From assembly GCA_903813345.2 (NCBI GenBank), contig CAIIXF020000011.1, positions 2,444,571 through 2,508,570 on the forward strand: a stretch of 64,000 nucleotides of DNA, in the 5' to 3' direction. Position numbers and translations under genes: made by a program. Below, one piece after another: positions 47,551 to 60,737 of this stretch. The notes below the pieces were generated by a model, which worked only from the letters and a program-made list of their open reading frames with translations, searched no databases and was not told the DNA's origin. This DNA comes from Owenia fusiformis. Lineage: Eukaryota; Annelida; Polychaeta; Sabellida; Oweniidae. Each line of letters starts with the position of its first letter. The stretch's first letter is position 1.

Positions 47551-47872
47551 ATCAATCAATTAGACCAAGAAGAGTGCTTTATCGTGATCTCTTTGTTATT
47601 CAATATTATTTCCTCCAATATATCATTTTGCGGATGGTGCATTTCCGTAAATGTTTGAAGCATATGTAAGTAACACTTTGGCATGGGAATACTTAACTTG
47701 GTTGGATTTACAATTTGATAAATATAAATCCCCTCTTCTGCTAAGGTAGTATTTTCGAATAATAGTCCACGGGAAGTTTTTATCGTACCTAAGAAAGGGG
47801 TGATATTGTCGTCAGCTTGACGGGCGGCGGGCATCGGGTGGGCGGTTTGACTGGCGGGGTCTCACTTGCTTA

Positions 47873-48610
47873 TCATCGCGATTCCAGAAAAAAACACTTG
47901 ATGGATTCATTACAAATTTTCACACATGTTACCTGGTAAGAACTTCTAGAGCTGATTCACTTTTCGGCGGCCATCTTGGATTCTGCCGGCCATCTTGGAA
48001 GGTTTCAAATAAATTTTGTCACCATGATTCCAGGAAACCGTTTTACGAATTTACTTCAAATCTTCGCACATGTTACCTGGTAAGAAGTTCTAGAGCTGAT
48101 CAACTTTTCTGCGGCCATCTTGCATTCTGCCGGCCATCTTGGAAGATTTTTAGATAAATCTTGTCATCGCGATTCTGGGAAAACCACTTAACGCATTATT
48201 TCAAACGTTCACACATGTTACATAGTAATAAGTTCTAGAGCTAATTAACTCTTCGGCAGTCATCATTAATTTCTTTCAGGTATATTTCTGGCGTATCTAT
48301 GACAAAACAGATTAAATTAAATGTTGATAGTTCAAAGTTTTAACAATTTGTATTTTTCATATTGTTGTCAACTGTTGAGTTTTCTCAAAGGTTTAGAGTT
48401 TGCTTTAAATGATTTATCACAAAAATTGGGCCAAAAAGGCCTTAAGGCCCCAAAAGTGGGAATTTTTGGTCATTACTGGGCCTTTAAGGCCTTATTTTTT
48501 AATTTCAGGCCGAATTTTGAAATTGGTGGGCCTCGAATTCAATTTTTCTCTGACCTGAAATTTGCCCCCCCCCCCCCCCCCCTAGTTGGTTCCCAGATCC
48601 GCCTCTGACT
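47873..48610. repeat. Dispersed repeat with 149-bp tandem module, copy 2
   Basis: Paralogue of 9478-10190 with the same three units. The C-tract at its right end is longer. Confidence 0.6.
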
Positions 48611-50814
48611 CCTATACTGACTTTAAGATGAGTATAATAATGATTGACAGCATAGAACACAGTGACACGTGTTCTCTCCAATACAGAGGCGGCATTTGTG
48701 AAGAGTTTTTTTGTGGAGAGTTGAGTAGTGGAAACTACCTAGACATCAAACCAAGTTATCCTCAAAATACTATTCTAAATGTCGACAAAAAACCTTACTT
48801 AACTATGTTTTTAGTAATTTTATGGTCTTGACAATTGATTGGTGGTACCACAATAAGACTATATTATATCATAGAGAGTCAAAATTGAGTTTTTGTCCCA
48901 TTCCTCGCCCTCCATATAGCCATAACACTGCATTTCAAAGTCATTGTATTAACAGTGTTGTTTCCACCTTTTTACATTGCATACGTGCTTTGTAAATGAG
49001 ATTTAAAATCAATTAATTCTTTCAATAATATAATTGTGTTCCGCAAACCATTGTTCTGGTATCATCATATGAATTATTCATCCCGTATAGTTTTATTACT
49101 AACTTGAATCTGCAAATAGTATTACGTGTCAAAGGGTAACAGTATAAAGAGACATTGAACGTTTAGAATGTGGGCTTTCGTTTCCTGTGTTCACAATATT
49201 TTACCAACATTCATCAATTCATTACTTTATTCAAAGGCCATAGTTCTGATCCAATATGAAATTATGCAACATAGTGTTGCAAATGTTTTTCCTGCACTCG
49301 AAAAAAAACGTTTTTTTGTTATTTTTTACAACATTTTCAATGAGGTTTCTAATAAATATCAGAATATGTCGAGAATACACGTAGCTTAATATCACATAGC
49401 ATCTATGTTACATGTCCGAAGTCATGACTTTTGGCATTGATAACTTCAATGTTTAAACTATATAAAAATTCCACCTACTATTTTCCTATAATATAGTATT
49501 TGGCAGAATTTTGGTACAAAAATTCGACCATGCAAATTTCGCATCGTCATGGATGATTACCCTACATTGATTTAAAATCAGTTTTTGATTAATTCATAAA
49601 ACGTGCATCTCATGGTCTGTGAGTCACGTGGCAGACCTACAACCATGCATGCTTTGTTAAAATAATGTTGGAAACGGGAGAAATAAATAAAAGCGTAGTA
49701 AAATAAGATGCATTACGTAACACAAAACGTGGTTAGCTTTTAGGGGTTTTGAAGATATTATTATCAGGTTTTATGAAATTCTACCATCTTCTGACGCGTG
49801 TAAGTGAAATTTAAAGTATCTAGCTCACAGCGTCTCTTGCAATGAGCGTCTAACTGAAAGAGAGGTAAAGGAGCACGTAGGTTATTGCAAACAATTTCAA
49901 ACGACTCTCACTTGAATTATGAATATTTTCTGATCATGAACATGGGTGTATCTTTTAGATCCATTCATTATCTTCAAGAAAAGTATATATATTGATAATT
50001 TAGTTAATCAGAACTAAGTTTTATTGAAGCGGCCATGGACCAATCAACATACTTTTTCAAAAATAGTCACCTAATTTTCACCAAAAATGCAACCTTTTAT
50101 TATATTGTTGAATGCATAATTAGAATGTGCTTTGAGACATGTTCGCTTTCCTAAAAGGAAAAGTTGATTGCTCCAGGGACTTTAAAGATACTGAATTTGG
50201 ATGACCAAAATGAACTGAAACCAATGGATAGCATGATATTTTTCAATGGAGAAATAACATGGGAAACACTTATCATCTTAAAGCAATTAAGTTTTTCTTT
50301 CAAGAACTATTTGACACACTGTGGCTAGTCGATCTATGTGGATGCAGTCATTTATATGTAATGTATCGTGGATGCTCGCGTACATTATAGGGAATGGGAT
50401 CATTGCAAAAATATGACAGCAAATCGAGGTAAGTGATCTCAGAGTTTCTACTTAACATCGTGACTTGAAATCTTGCATACATATTCAATATACATAGTAT
50501 GACAATGTGTGAAAGTTTCAGCTACCATATTCCTGTTATAGGGAAGATATTTAAAAAACATTTCGTAAACGTCAACAAATATGTATAAAATGGATGCACC
50601 TATGTATCATTTGGATTCAGAACGGTAACAAATTGATGCTTTAATAAATCATACTTTTATCATGATGATTTATTTACTGATGGACAACTGGCCAGATTTT
50701 CTTTGTATCCATTGTTTGGGTAAACATTCCTCATTCAGTAAAGTAATTAGCCACCCAATTAGAAGTAGTCTAAAGACACCCTCATGAAAAATTGAAAATA
50801 CTATATATAAACCC
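48611..50814. other. No gene seen
   Basis: Paralogue of 10200-12410. Confidence 0.5.
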
Positions 50815-51850
50815 ATCAACTGGAAAATGCCATTACAGATGATAAAAAAGGACCCACGGTCCTTTGCTCACGCAGTGTAGAACCTTCAAAGGAATGTATA
50901 TCCTGATTTTCAAACAAAAGTATTGGTAAATATGAGATCAATAAAAGATGAGTCCTTTGTTGTTGGTTCAGATATGATTTGTTGTAGTCAAAGGAAAAAC
51001 TATGAATTTGACCTAGATTTTGACCTAGGCCTTTTAGTGTCCAAATTTTGAAGGAAAGTAGATTTTGAGGACGGCTTCTATTGTAGATTCTTATTAAGTT
51101 GGCTGCATCCAAGCTGTATCTTGTGTTGTGATAATTTTCTCAAGCCCCATTGACTCAACATGGGATACCAAAATAGCGATTTTTGATATTTCAAAATGCC
51201 ATAACTTCCGAACCGAAAGTCGGATCAAAATCTGGTTTGCAGATTCGGATTCCTTGGACAATTCTTCACATATTTAATAACTCATACATTGAATTCCAAG
51301 AACTTTTTTATTGTGACCTACTTTTCGGATGCCATATCTCAAAAACAGTAAAAGTGATCAAAACAACTTGCCTGTAGGGATTAGCTTTTTTCCAAGGAAC
51401 ATGATTAAAAAAACGGAGCAAAAATATTAAAGGACGACTGAGAAAATTGAAAAAATACAAAGTACTGGATTTGACCTAGTTCTTGACCTTTGACCTAGAT
51501 TAAACCTGATTAGACCTAGATCTGGACTTGGGCCTGAACTGGACCTTGACTTGGACCTGGACCTGGACTGGACTGGTATTTTTTCAATCTTTTCTTCACT
51601 TCTCTTGACTTTCTATAAGGCTATCATCAGATCGATTTTTCTCGAAATTTAAAAATCAGCAATTTCTTGGAAACCGGCCGAACTTGAGAAATGGCAATGA
51701 TAGGTCAAATAGACATTATGGATATGCATAAAATGAATGTGGAAATGACTCAATCCAGATAGCAGTTTTAATTTGTGCAGCCAATGTTGACAGACGGGCG
51801 GACCAACGGACGGACGGACGGACAAACGGACGGACGCCTGGTCGATCCCA
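50815..51850. repeat. Dispersed repeat ending in GACCT- and GACG-rich tracts, copy 2
   Basis: Paralogue of 12415-13450, including the GACG microsatellite near 51790-51837. Confidence 0.6.
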
Positions 51851-53890
51851 TAGGCTAAAAAACTATGGTTTTATCGCTAATAATGTTAATTTGAAAAACG
51901 GGTCCATAACATGTAATGATGACAATGAAAATGTTGAAATTAGGTACGCCAATGAAGTGAATTCTGAGCAAAAGACCCATCGACCCACTGGAATACCCAC
52001 AAATCAAGTTTCATAGCCTTGCCCAAGTCGGTCTCTTTTACTTATCTTGATTTCTATTATGACCGCCTTGTACACAAGAGAAAGCCACGTGCTTAACCAA
52101 CCCAATGTTTTTGTCGGTAAAATTTGACAAATCAACGAAGGCCCTACATTGTAGGACTAGGTCTTCGTGCATTTCCATCGCGAACTCAGTTTTGATTTGA
52201 ATCAACATTGAATTGCATGATTTCATTTAGACGAGTATTAATGACTGCTTACATTCAAATGTACATTTAATAACATAATATATTGTAACTCTCAAGAAAC
52301 ACTCGATCAGATCATTGAATTTCAAGTCCAAGACGGGTAGTTTGCTTTTTTATGCAGGTCAACCTGATAACTTTTGATCGGTCAATCAGCCTAAAGTCAC
52401 ACGTTGTGTCCATGTCCATATTGTCAATCAATATGGTTTTGCGATACCCTTAGGTAGCCTAGGTATTATGGGAATCTCGGAACCGCTGAGTAACTTAGCA
52501 TAATATCAGCGATGATGCATTGGATTGTACAAGGTGGTAATAATTCAAGATCAGATAAGTAAATAAATACCGACTTGGGCATGGCTACAAGTTTCAGAGC
52601 CATTAACATTCGTTGAAAGTGACAATGAGCAGCCAACAGATGGACCATCCGTAAATCTTGATGATTTTGTCAGCTCAGCTGAACGAGCCTCCAGATTCCT
52701 TGAAACAAATGACCATAATTCAAGAATAATATTATCTATTTACAATTTTTTGAAATCGTGGTAAGTGGAATCTTTCCAATTACCAATATAGCATTATTAT
52801 TGTTTTTGGACACTGTGGATTAAAATATTAAAAATACACATTCTAAATGATTCAATTGAAACCTAGCCAGTCTGTTCAATGAATCCAATCAGAACGTCTA
52901 TTAATCCACATGATACATCATAATTAAATTGCTTTTTTAAAGCGGATATTTCATAACATAACCCCAAAAATATTATAGAACGCATTGTATTTGTATTTTA
53001 CTTCACACAGACATATTTGTGTATGTGAAATAATTATATTACTTGAATTTTTTATTCCCCATTACAAGGTAAACCTATGGCAAATTATACATACCTTCTC
53101 ACAGCTATGAGCGAGATGATGAAACTGGTCGAGTGAACTCGTTTGAGTTATCTATTCTCCGTAAAAATATCAGAGAATGTGTGTTTATAGCGTAGCTTTG
53201 GTTTTGTAAATCAATGAAGTATGATATACACGGATGAGTAAATATAGATTATTTAAACAGAAGTGCAAAATTCTTCCATTGAAAAGTACAGAGGCGGATA
53301 CTCACGAAACATTACATGTGCCTGACTGCATCCACATAGATCGACTAGCCACAGTGTGATACATTAAAATAGAGAAAAGTAATGCATTAAACATTGTAAA
53401 AAAGGATTGCATTTTTGGTGAAAATGGGGTCAACATCTTTGAAAAAGTGTGTTGATGGGTTGATTGCTAGTTAAGTATCCCCGAGTTTGTTTGACTTTAT
53501 TATTACTCAATATAATTTTCTTTGAGATAATGAATTGATCTAAAAGATAAACCTGTCTTAATTGTCAGAAAATAGTCATAATCTAAGATAAAACCTTCTG
53601 AAATTGTTTGCGATAACCTACGTGCTCCTTTAATTAACCGAGACGATATTATCAGAATTCAGTCAAAGACCTACTTCATTTATTTTCTCACGTAAGTATT
53701 CCCAAAGACTATCAAATCTGAAGATGCATCATTCTATATCAATTAGGCCCGTTCCTCTTCTCCCTATATGGCTAGTCCTCTCCATGATTTGAACCCCCTC
53801 GCATTCTTTCCTCCCCGCAGGACAAAGAGGGGACCTCATACCTTCGAAGTTGTGACATTTTGTTAGAGAAACGGACCGCTTCAATTCATT
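51851..53890. other. No gene seen
   Basis: Paralogue of 13450-16336 without the 837-bp element. The empty site is at about 53298-53306. Confidence 0.5.
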
Positions 53891-55493
53891 TAAAGAGCGT
53901 GGTACCAGTGAAACTTAATTATATGTAGACAATATATAGTTATGTTAAAGTTAGAGACACTTAAAAACTGTTTCATAAAATTGTACATGTCTGCATTTGT
54001 GGACTGGAGATATAATAAGTTAATGAATGAAAAACAATTTGGATTCAAAGAAAACAACTCAACATACATGGCTCTTTTAACTTTTCTGGAACAAATTCGG
54101 TTTTCAATGGATAATAATAAGCATATTCTAGGATTGTATTTAGACCTATCAAAAGCGTTTGATACAATTGACCATACAATATTATTAAATAAACTTGAAC
54201 TGTTAGGTTTTCGTGGAGTAGTGTTAAATTGGTTCAAAAGTTACTTAAAAGATCGACCATTAAAAACTTTCATATCAGGTTCATACTCTGATGAAGAGCA
54301 TTATTTACATTGTGGCGTCCCCCAAGGATCTGTTTTGGGACCAGTCCTCTTCGTATTGTATATAAATGATATATTTAATGTTACCAATATGATCAAATTA
54401 GTTATTTTTGCAGATGACACAAATATTTCTCTAGAAGATGACAACTTAGATAATCTTTACTTGAGGGCAAACACTGAAATAAAATGTATAATCAACTGGC
54501 TAAAAAACAACAAGCTTTCACTCAATATAGAGAAAACTAAATATATGTTATTTACTAAATCAAGACTTAATAATATAAATAGCCATCACTACAAGGTATA
54601 TATTGGTGATAACCAGATTGAAAGAGTTAACTATATAAATTTTCTTGGTGTAATCATTGATGCAAATCTGAAATGGAATAGGCATACTGAATATATTGTT
54701 TCAAAAATTTCAAAAATAATAGGCATTCTTTTCAAAGTAAGAAATAAACTATCAAGACATGCATTGTTAGACATTTACTATTCACTTGTTTATTCACATA
54801 TTTCGTATTGCAACATCATATGGGGTAATGCCAACAAATCATTACTTACACCATTACTTAATCTTCAGAGAAAAGTTGTAAGACTGATTTGTAATGCAGA
54901 TTATCAACAATCTAGTGTACCATTATTTAGGGAAATGAAAACCTTAACAATTTTTGACATTCACAGGTTAGAGAAATCAAAATTTATGTATAATTGTGTC
55001 AAGGAACTATCAAATTTTCCTGCTTATCTTTTCAAAAACTATTTTACATACATGCACAATCATAATGTTGGTAATCGTACTACAAGACAGTTTCATAATA
55101 TACGCCCAGCAAAATAAAAACTGAATTGACAAAAAGATCAGTGACATATTCTGGTGCTATTTTATGGAATTCTTTGCCAATTGTATTTCGAACATGTAAA
55201 ACTTTGAATTCTTTTAAACACAACATTAAAAGGACCTTTTGGAAAAGATGAATGGAAATACTATATAAGATCACATTCCATTTAAATTAATTATTTATAT
55301 CCAGACTTCAAAGTTTCTGTATTGCATCTAAACAATTTAGATAATGTATGTTATACTGTTATATATTATATGTATTGTGATTGCTCTGCAATAATTTTTG
55401 ATATATGCACTGATACGCCCAATTACTAAGGGTGTCGAGTGCACATGCTTTGTACATTCCATTGTTATATTATCATGAAAAAAAAAAAACTCA
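53891..55493 (+). mobile_element. 5'-truncated LINE, copy 2
   Basis: Same insertion as 16337-17940, at the same distance from the PAN-TSP1-FAMeT gene. One base lost in the tail removes the AATAAA signal. Confidence 0.85.
53942..55117 (+). pseudogene. LINE reverse transcriptase, copy 2 (391 codons, frameshifted)
   Basis: Same RT core as 16388-17587, but with the conserved AFD Asp at residue 74. The ORF ends early through a one-base deletion near 55106 (CGCCCAGC against CGCCCCAGC). A second one-base deletion lies near 55230. In copy 1 the frame runs past the first site and stops instead at a point mutation. The two copies are therefore broken in different ways, and neither encodes a full C-terminus. 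Confidence 0.88.
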
Positions 55494-57405
55494 ATTCAAA
55501 TTCATTATTTATTTATAATTAATGAAGTAGTGGCAACGATGACAACCCTTTATCTTCGTTTATTAACGATCTCTATTGGATGATGTGGCAAACATTTAAC
55601 GGCCCTTTAGGAGTAATCGTTAGATGAGATGGAGGGAGAGTAAGATCGAAAGAAGTGAAGCTAAAGCGAAAATTTAAAATGGACATCACACCCTTCTTTA
55701 ATCTAGTGGTGTTCTCGTTCTATATCCACATCGGAAATGGAGTTAAAGTTAAACAAGGAATGTTCATTAAAGTCTCCAAATTAGAAAAGAAGGGAAACAT
55801 AACAAGAACTGTCAGCCCAAGCACGGCGATTGAATGTGCCACTCAATGCCTTGCAAACGACAAGATTTGTAATTCTTATAATCTTCGAAGAATCGAAGAC
55901 AGACAAATATGTGAGTTAATTGGAGTAGGATCCGGGTCAATTGTCCCAAGTGGTCTCGCCGATTATTTTTTTCTGGAACCAGGTAGGATATGTACTATTT
56001 TATTACAGTTTAACCATTGGGCTTATATTTTTGTTCATATTTCATATTAGATATTTATATTTTCTTCATAATATATAATAATTTAAATAGATCAATTAAA
56101 ATCTTGTAGAATGAATTTTAAGGTCGAGTCTGTGCATATAAACTAATTTATTTCAGATTATGAAAATTCCGTTTCACAATTCTTATTGGTTGATAATTCT
56201 ACAACAGATCACGGCTTTAAGTTATATCAGATTAATACTCAATTTACAAAACACAAAGGAGGTCAATAATATAATTTATTACGACAGCTACCTTAAATTA
56301 CAACATGAGTATTTGGCAGTTTTTATCAGTATAAACATGGCAGACATGTATACGGGAATGAGATAGGGGCACATACCCACCAACTATGGACAAGATTGGA
56401 TCATTATTTGCAAAATAAGAGAATTAGGAGCGTGATCTTCATCTTGTGGAGAAGGGAAGCAAACTTGAACAAGAGCATGCGACAGCCCACTGAAATACAG
56501 AATTGAATTATTTCAACTGAATGTATTTCTGTTTTAGGTCACGGAGGTCCTGGTACGTGGTCAGGTTGGGGAGCGTGTCCTATAACCTGCGGAGGTGGAG
56601 AACAAACTCGAACAAGAGCATGTGACAACCCAGTCCCAGCTCATGGAGGAAGTCAATGCAATTCAAGCGATCTGACAGACACACAGTCCTGTAATGTTGC
56701 AGAATGTCCCGGTATGATTTGACAGAATTAAGATTTTTTTTTTGTTTGTTTATTTTTTTTCTCAATATACATTTTCACTACATTATTGCGTATGGAGTCA
56801 TTCATAGAGGTAAAGAGTATTATTTATTAACCGAATATGTTTTTGTTTCAGTCAATGGAGCCCCTGGTACGTGGTCAGCTTGGGGAGCATGTTCTAAAAG
56901 CTGCGGAGGTGGAGAGCAAACTCGCACAAGAGCATGTGACAACCCAGTCCCAGCTTATGGAGGAAGCCAGTGCAATTCAAGTGATCTGACGGACACACGG
57001 TCCTGTAATGATGCAGAATGCCCCGGTATGATATGATAGTACTAGGAAAAGATCATAGCGTATCAATCATTCATAGAGATAACGAATTCGATTTATTAGC
57101 CGAATATGTTTTGTTTCAGTAAATGGAGCCCCTGGTACGTGGTCAGCTTGGAGAGCGTGTTCCAAAACCTGCGGAGGTGGAGAGCAATCTCGCACAAGAG
57201 CATGTGACAACCCAGTCCCAGCTTATGGTGGAAGCCAGTGCGATTCAAGTAACCTGACGGACACACGGTCTTGCAATGATGCAGCATGCATAAGTATGGC
57301 AATTATTTATTCTTGTTTACTTCACACAACAAGCTTGTTCCTAAATGTCACCAAACTTTATTAATATGGCACGAATGAAATAAAGCAATGCCTGCTAGCA
57401 TAATT

Positions 57406-59195
57406 CACACTGGAATAGCCTGACAACAGTAAGGTCTGATACCGTTGTTACAAATGGCAGACACAATCGTCGTTTCAACTCTTCAATAACTTGGTCCTCG
57501 TTTCATGGAACTTTATCGTCGCTTATTCTGTGCATGTGTTTAGCTCTTGTGTCGATGTATCATATAAAATCCAAATTTTGATCAAATTGAGTCCTGAATC
57601 GCCACTATATAGCGTCTTTTCAACGAACATAGGTTTTCGAATTTTTAAATTAAGCCACAGAGTATTACATCATATTTCCGCCAAGCCTTCTTAATGCAAA
57701 TATGGCCATGTCTTTAATACTATCAGGATACGATAGATCTGGTAGTGAAAATAGCATCCGTGCTTCGCATATTAGTACTCCAATTTCGGTCTTACTAGTC
57801 CCTTAATTAATATAGGCCCAATGGTAAATTGATTTGAGTTTAAATTGAGTTCAATTTAAGACTCCAGATTGAAGCTGAGTAAGTACTTAATTGAGTAGAT
57901 TGCTGAGTAAGTACCTGATTAGGTAGCTGAGTACGAAGCTGACTTAACCCATGACTTAATAGTTGAATATCATCATATTGATTTTTCGAAATTTCAAAAC
58001 ATGATAGAATCTAAACCAGTAGTTGAATTTTAATTTTGATTACAGATTCGGATTCCTGAGAAAATTTTACACCTTTTCATAACTCGCGCCTTAAATTTGG
58101 AGTAAATTTGACCTAGGTGTTGTCCTTGGCTTTTCAATGTCCAACCTTTGAATACCTTTTACATCCTCTTCTACAGTAGAGGATCATTCGTTTTATTTTG
58201 ATTCAGTCTGCATCTCCTATTTTTACAATTCATAATTTCCCTCGGCCCTGTTGACTTAACATGGGTATCAAAATAGCGTTTTCTTTATTTCAAAACACCA
58301 TAACTTGGAACTTCTTCACTGGTAGTCCAATTAGAATTTTTGTTTGCAGATTTGGATTTCTGAGAAAATTCTACACCTTTCTCGTAACTCAAATGTTAAA
58401 TTTAGAGCGTTTTTAGACTTTCTTTTTGGACACCAAATCTCAAGATTGGTAAAAGTAATCGAAAAAAGATTTGCCTTCCAAATTAGCTTTCTACAAGGAA
58501 CGTGATGAGAAAGAACGAGAAAAAATACTCATGGACGACTGAGAAAAGTGGTAAAATAATGAAAAGACAAGACCTAGATAAAAAATTGGTGGTGTCAGGT
58601 AGATATCCTTGTTGAAAATCGCATCCCTGTGTATTCCAATGGGAAAGAAACCGGATGTAGACAAAGTTGTACCCTACATGAGAGCTATATGGCTCAGTGG
58701 CAGAGTCAAGGTTAAAACGAACACAGGGCTTCTCCAAAGAGAGGTTTCTGGCTTTTCTGGCTCTGTCTTCGAGTGTAAAGTACGGAAAAAACGTACGGAA
58801 AAATATATAAGGTATTGCTCGCCAAATATGGCGGTACTCAACACTACAAAACCATAAAAGTTAAAATGCTCCTAGCGTTACATCTTCGTTGTCAAATATC
58901 ATCGTTATCATCCCAATTTTATAGCACATTTGACCCACATTTACCGTGCTGTTATTTATATAGTGTTCGTTGTCCTATTTTAATCGGTTAAATTAAAGAC
59001 ATTATTTCGATGGTAGATAATTGATCAACTTTATAATGAGTATAAAAACACTTTGATTGATTGTTGTTCCAAAGGAATTTATTCAATGTGTTCTATTAAA
59101 CATACAGTTCATGGGAATCTAATTGAAGCGACGGTAATGTCCGCTATTTGTTACAACGGTATCCGACTTAACCGTTGTCAGACTATTCCGGTGTG
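57406..59195. mobile_element. Inverted-repeat element in the TSP1-FAMeT intron, copy 2
   Basis: Paralogue of 20113-21458 with ATAATT on both sides. It is about 440 bp longer because of extra segments at about 57620-57960 and 58781-58888. The first contains short GCTGAGTAAGTAC repeats. Confidence 0.65.
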
Positions 59196-59332
59196 ATAAT
59201 TGGGCGTGTGAATATTCCATGTAATAATGATTGTACATTGGTAACAATCTATTATACTTAACTACATATCATTCGGAATGAGAGAGATTTCATCTTTATT
59301 CAGACAATGTACATAACTCAACGACATACTAC

Positions 59333-59917
59333 TAGTGGTGTCAATTAACCGCTTGAGCATTAACCGGTTAACCGGGGGTTTTTACCGGTTAAAGTCGGTT
59401 AACCGGCGGGAAATTTGAACTTATAATTTCAAATGAAATCTTCATTTTCGATCTTGAAAGTTGAAAAAATTGGAAAAATGATATATCGACGTTTATTTTT
59501 TACGTTCGTCAAGCTTTACGCTATTCTATGTAAGCAAGCGCGGGAAAGCAATATGGCAGGGATTAAAGTTACTGATTGGATGTTTGTAAGGAATTATCGG
59601 ACCTATCACATGTATGAGTAGCTCACATGAAACTGACGCTTGAAAAACAAACAGATTAAAATGCAAAGTAAGCGCGGGAAAGCAATGTGGCAGGGATTAA
59701 AGTTGCTGATTGGATGTTTGTAAGGAGTTATGGAACTTATGACATGTATGAGTAGCTTACGTAAAACTGACACCATAAAACCAAAAGGATTAGCATGCAA
59801 AATAAGCGCGGGAAATAACAGAATTATACACGGTCAACTAACCGCCCATAAAAACTCAGACCGGTCAAGGCATTATCGGCGGTTAACCGGTTAACCGGTT
59901 AATACTTGACACCTCTA
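59333..59917. mobile_element. 585-bp hAT-type MITE (copy 2 only)
   Basis: Ends TAGTGGTGTCAATTAACCG and, inverted, TAGAGGTGTCAAGTATTAACC. Perfect 8-bp flanks CATACTAC at 59325-59332 and 59918-59925. Copy 1 has an empty CAAACTAC site. The 8-bp duplication plus TAGNGGTGTCAA ends are diagnostic of hAT transposition. AACCGGTTAACCGG clusters sit just inside both ends, and an internal 130-bp module (GCGCGGGAAAGCAATNTGGC) is duplicated. No transposase. Confidence 0.92.
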
Positions 59918-60737
59918 CATACTACTATCACAAAAATACATTTGAAAGATGTTGCTCAAATTGATTTAATAATCTAATAATTGCTGTACAGGTACATACC
60001 AAACGCCAGACGATTTTAATTATCACCCATAAATGTCGAAGGAAAAACGTTCATCAGGTTCAATGTGAAGGCCTGCAATGATGCACACTTACTTCTACAA
60101 AAGACACCTGGGGATACAAGCAATGATCTTTATAAAATCGTTATCCATGGTTGGGCAAGCAATCCTAAATCGGCTATAAAACAAGATGACACTGTCGTAG
60201 CTAGCTCTACAGGTTCCGTTTTGAGTTGCAACGAGATGAGACCATTCTGGGTAATATCAATCTTTCAAAATATGGGGTTACAGTCATGACTTGGAATGGC
60301 AAGGGGAAGAATACAGCAAAATAGTAACAAATTGTTCCTAACTTGTCTCTCTGTTGCACCTTTTAGATTAAATAACAAACATGTAAACGTGTGACTCAAA
60401 CAACAATCTTTATACCAACGATACATACTTTTTCAAATTCTAAAGCACTTACAAATTCTAACTTAAAGGTGAGTTGGGCAAATGGGAAAATTCAAGTTGG
60501 ACACGGACTGGTGGTTGGAGAGTCAATTTTTCTGACTTGGCAAGATCCAATTCCAAACACTGTTTATGCTTTAACTTTTATGACTGGTTGGGGAGCGTCT
60601 GGCACATGGGAGCTTATCGAGGATAGTTAACCTCTGAATTAAGGTAAAACTAAACCGTAAAATAACCTTATATATAAAATACATTCAATCATCTATACAC
60701 GATAAATAATGAAAATATAGTGTTTTTGCAATGAATA

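Larger units (their letters stand above)
55679..60630 (+). pseudogene. PAN-TSP1(x3)-FAMeT gene, copy 2, frameshifted
   Basis: Exons equivalent to copy 1: 55679-55982 (signal peptide and PAN), 56538-56711, 56852-57025 and 57120-57293 (three TSP1 domains), 59992-60250 and 60469-60630 (FAMeT). A 7-bp deletion near 60025 turns the first FAMeT exon out of frame and gives TAA after about 13 codons. The predicted product would be signal peptide, PAN and three TSP1 domains with a short tail. The rest of the FAMeT coding sequence is otherwise open and closer to the family pattern than copy 1 (HGWASNP against HGFASNP; TGWGASG against TAWGTSG). A splice at GTCGAAG/GAAAAA would restore the frame, but the site is weak. 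A sequencing error is possible. Confidence 0.72.
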
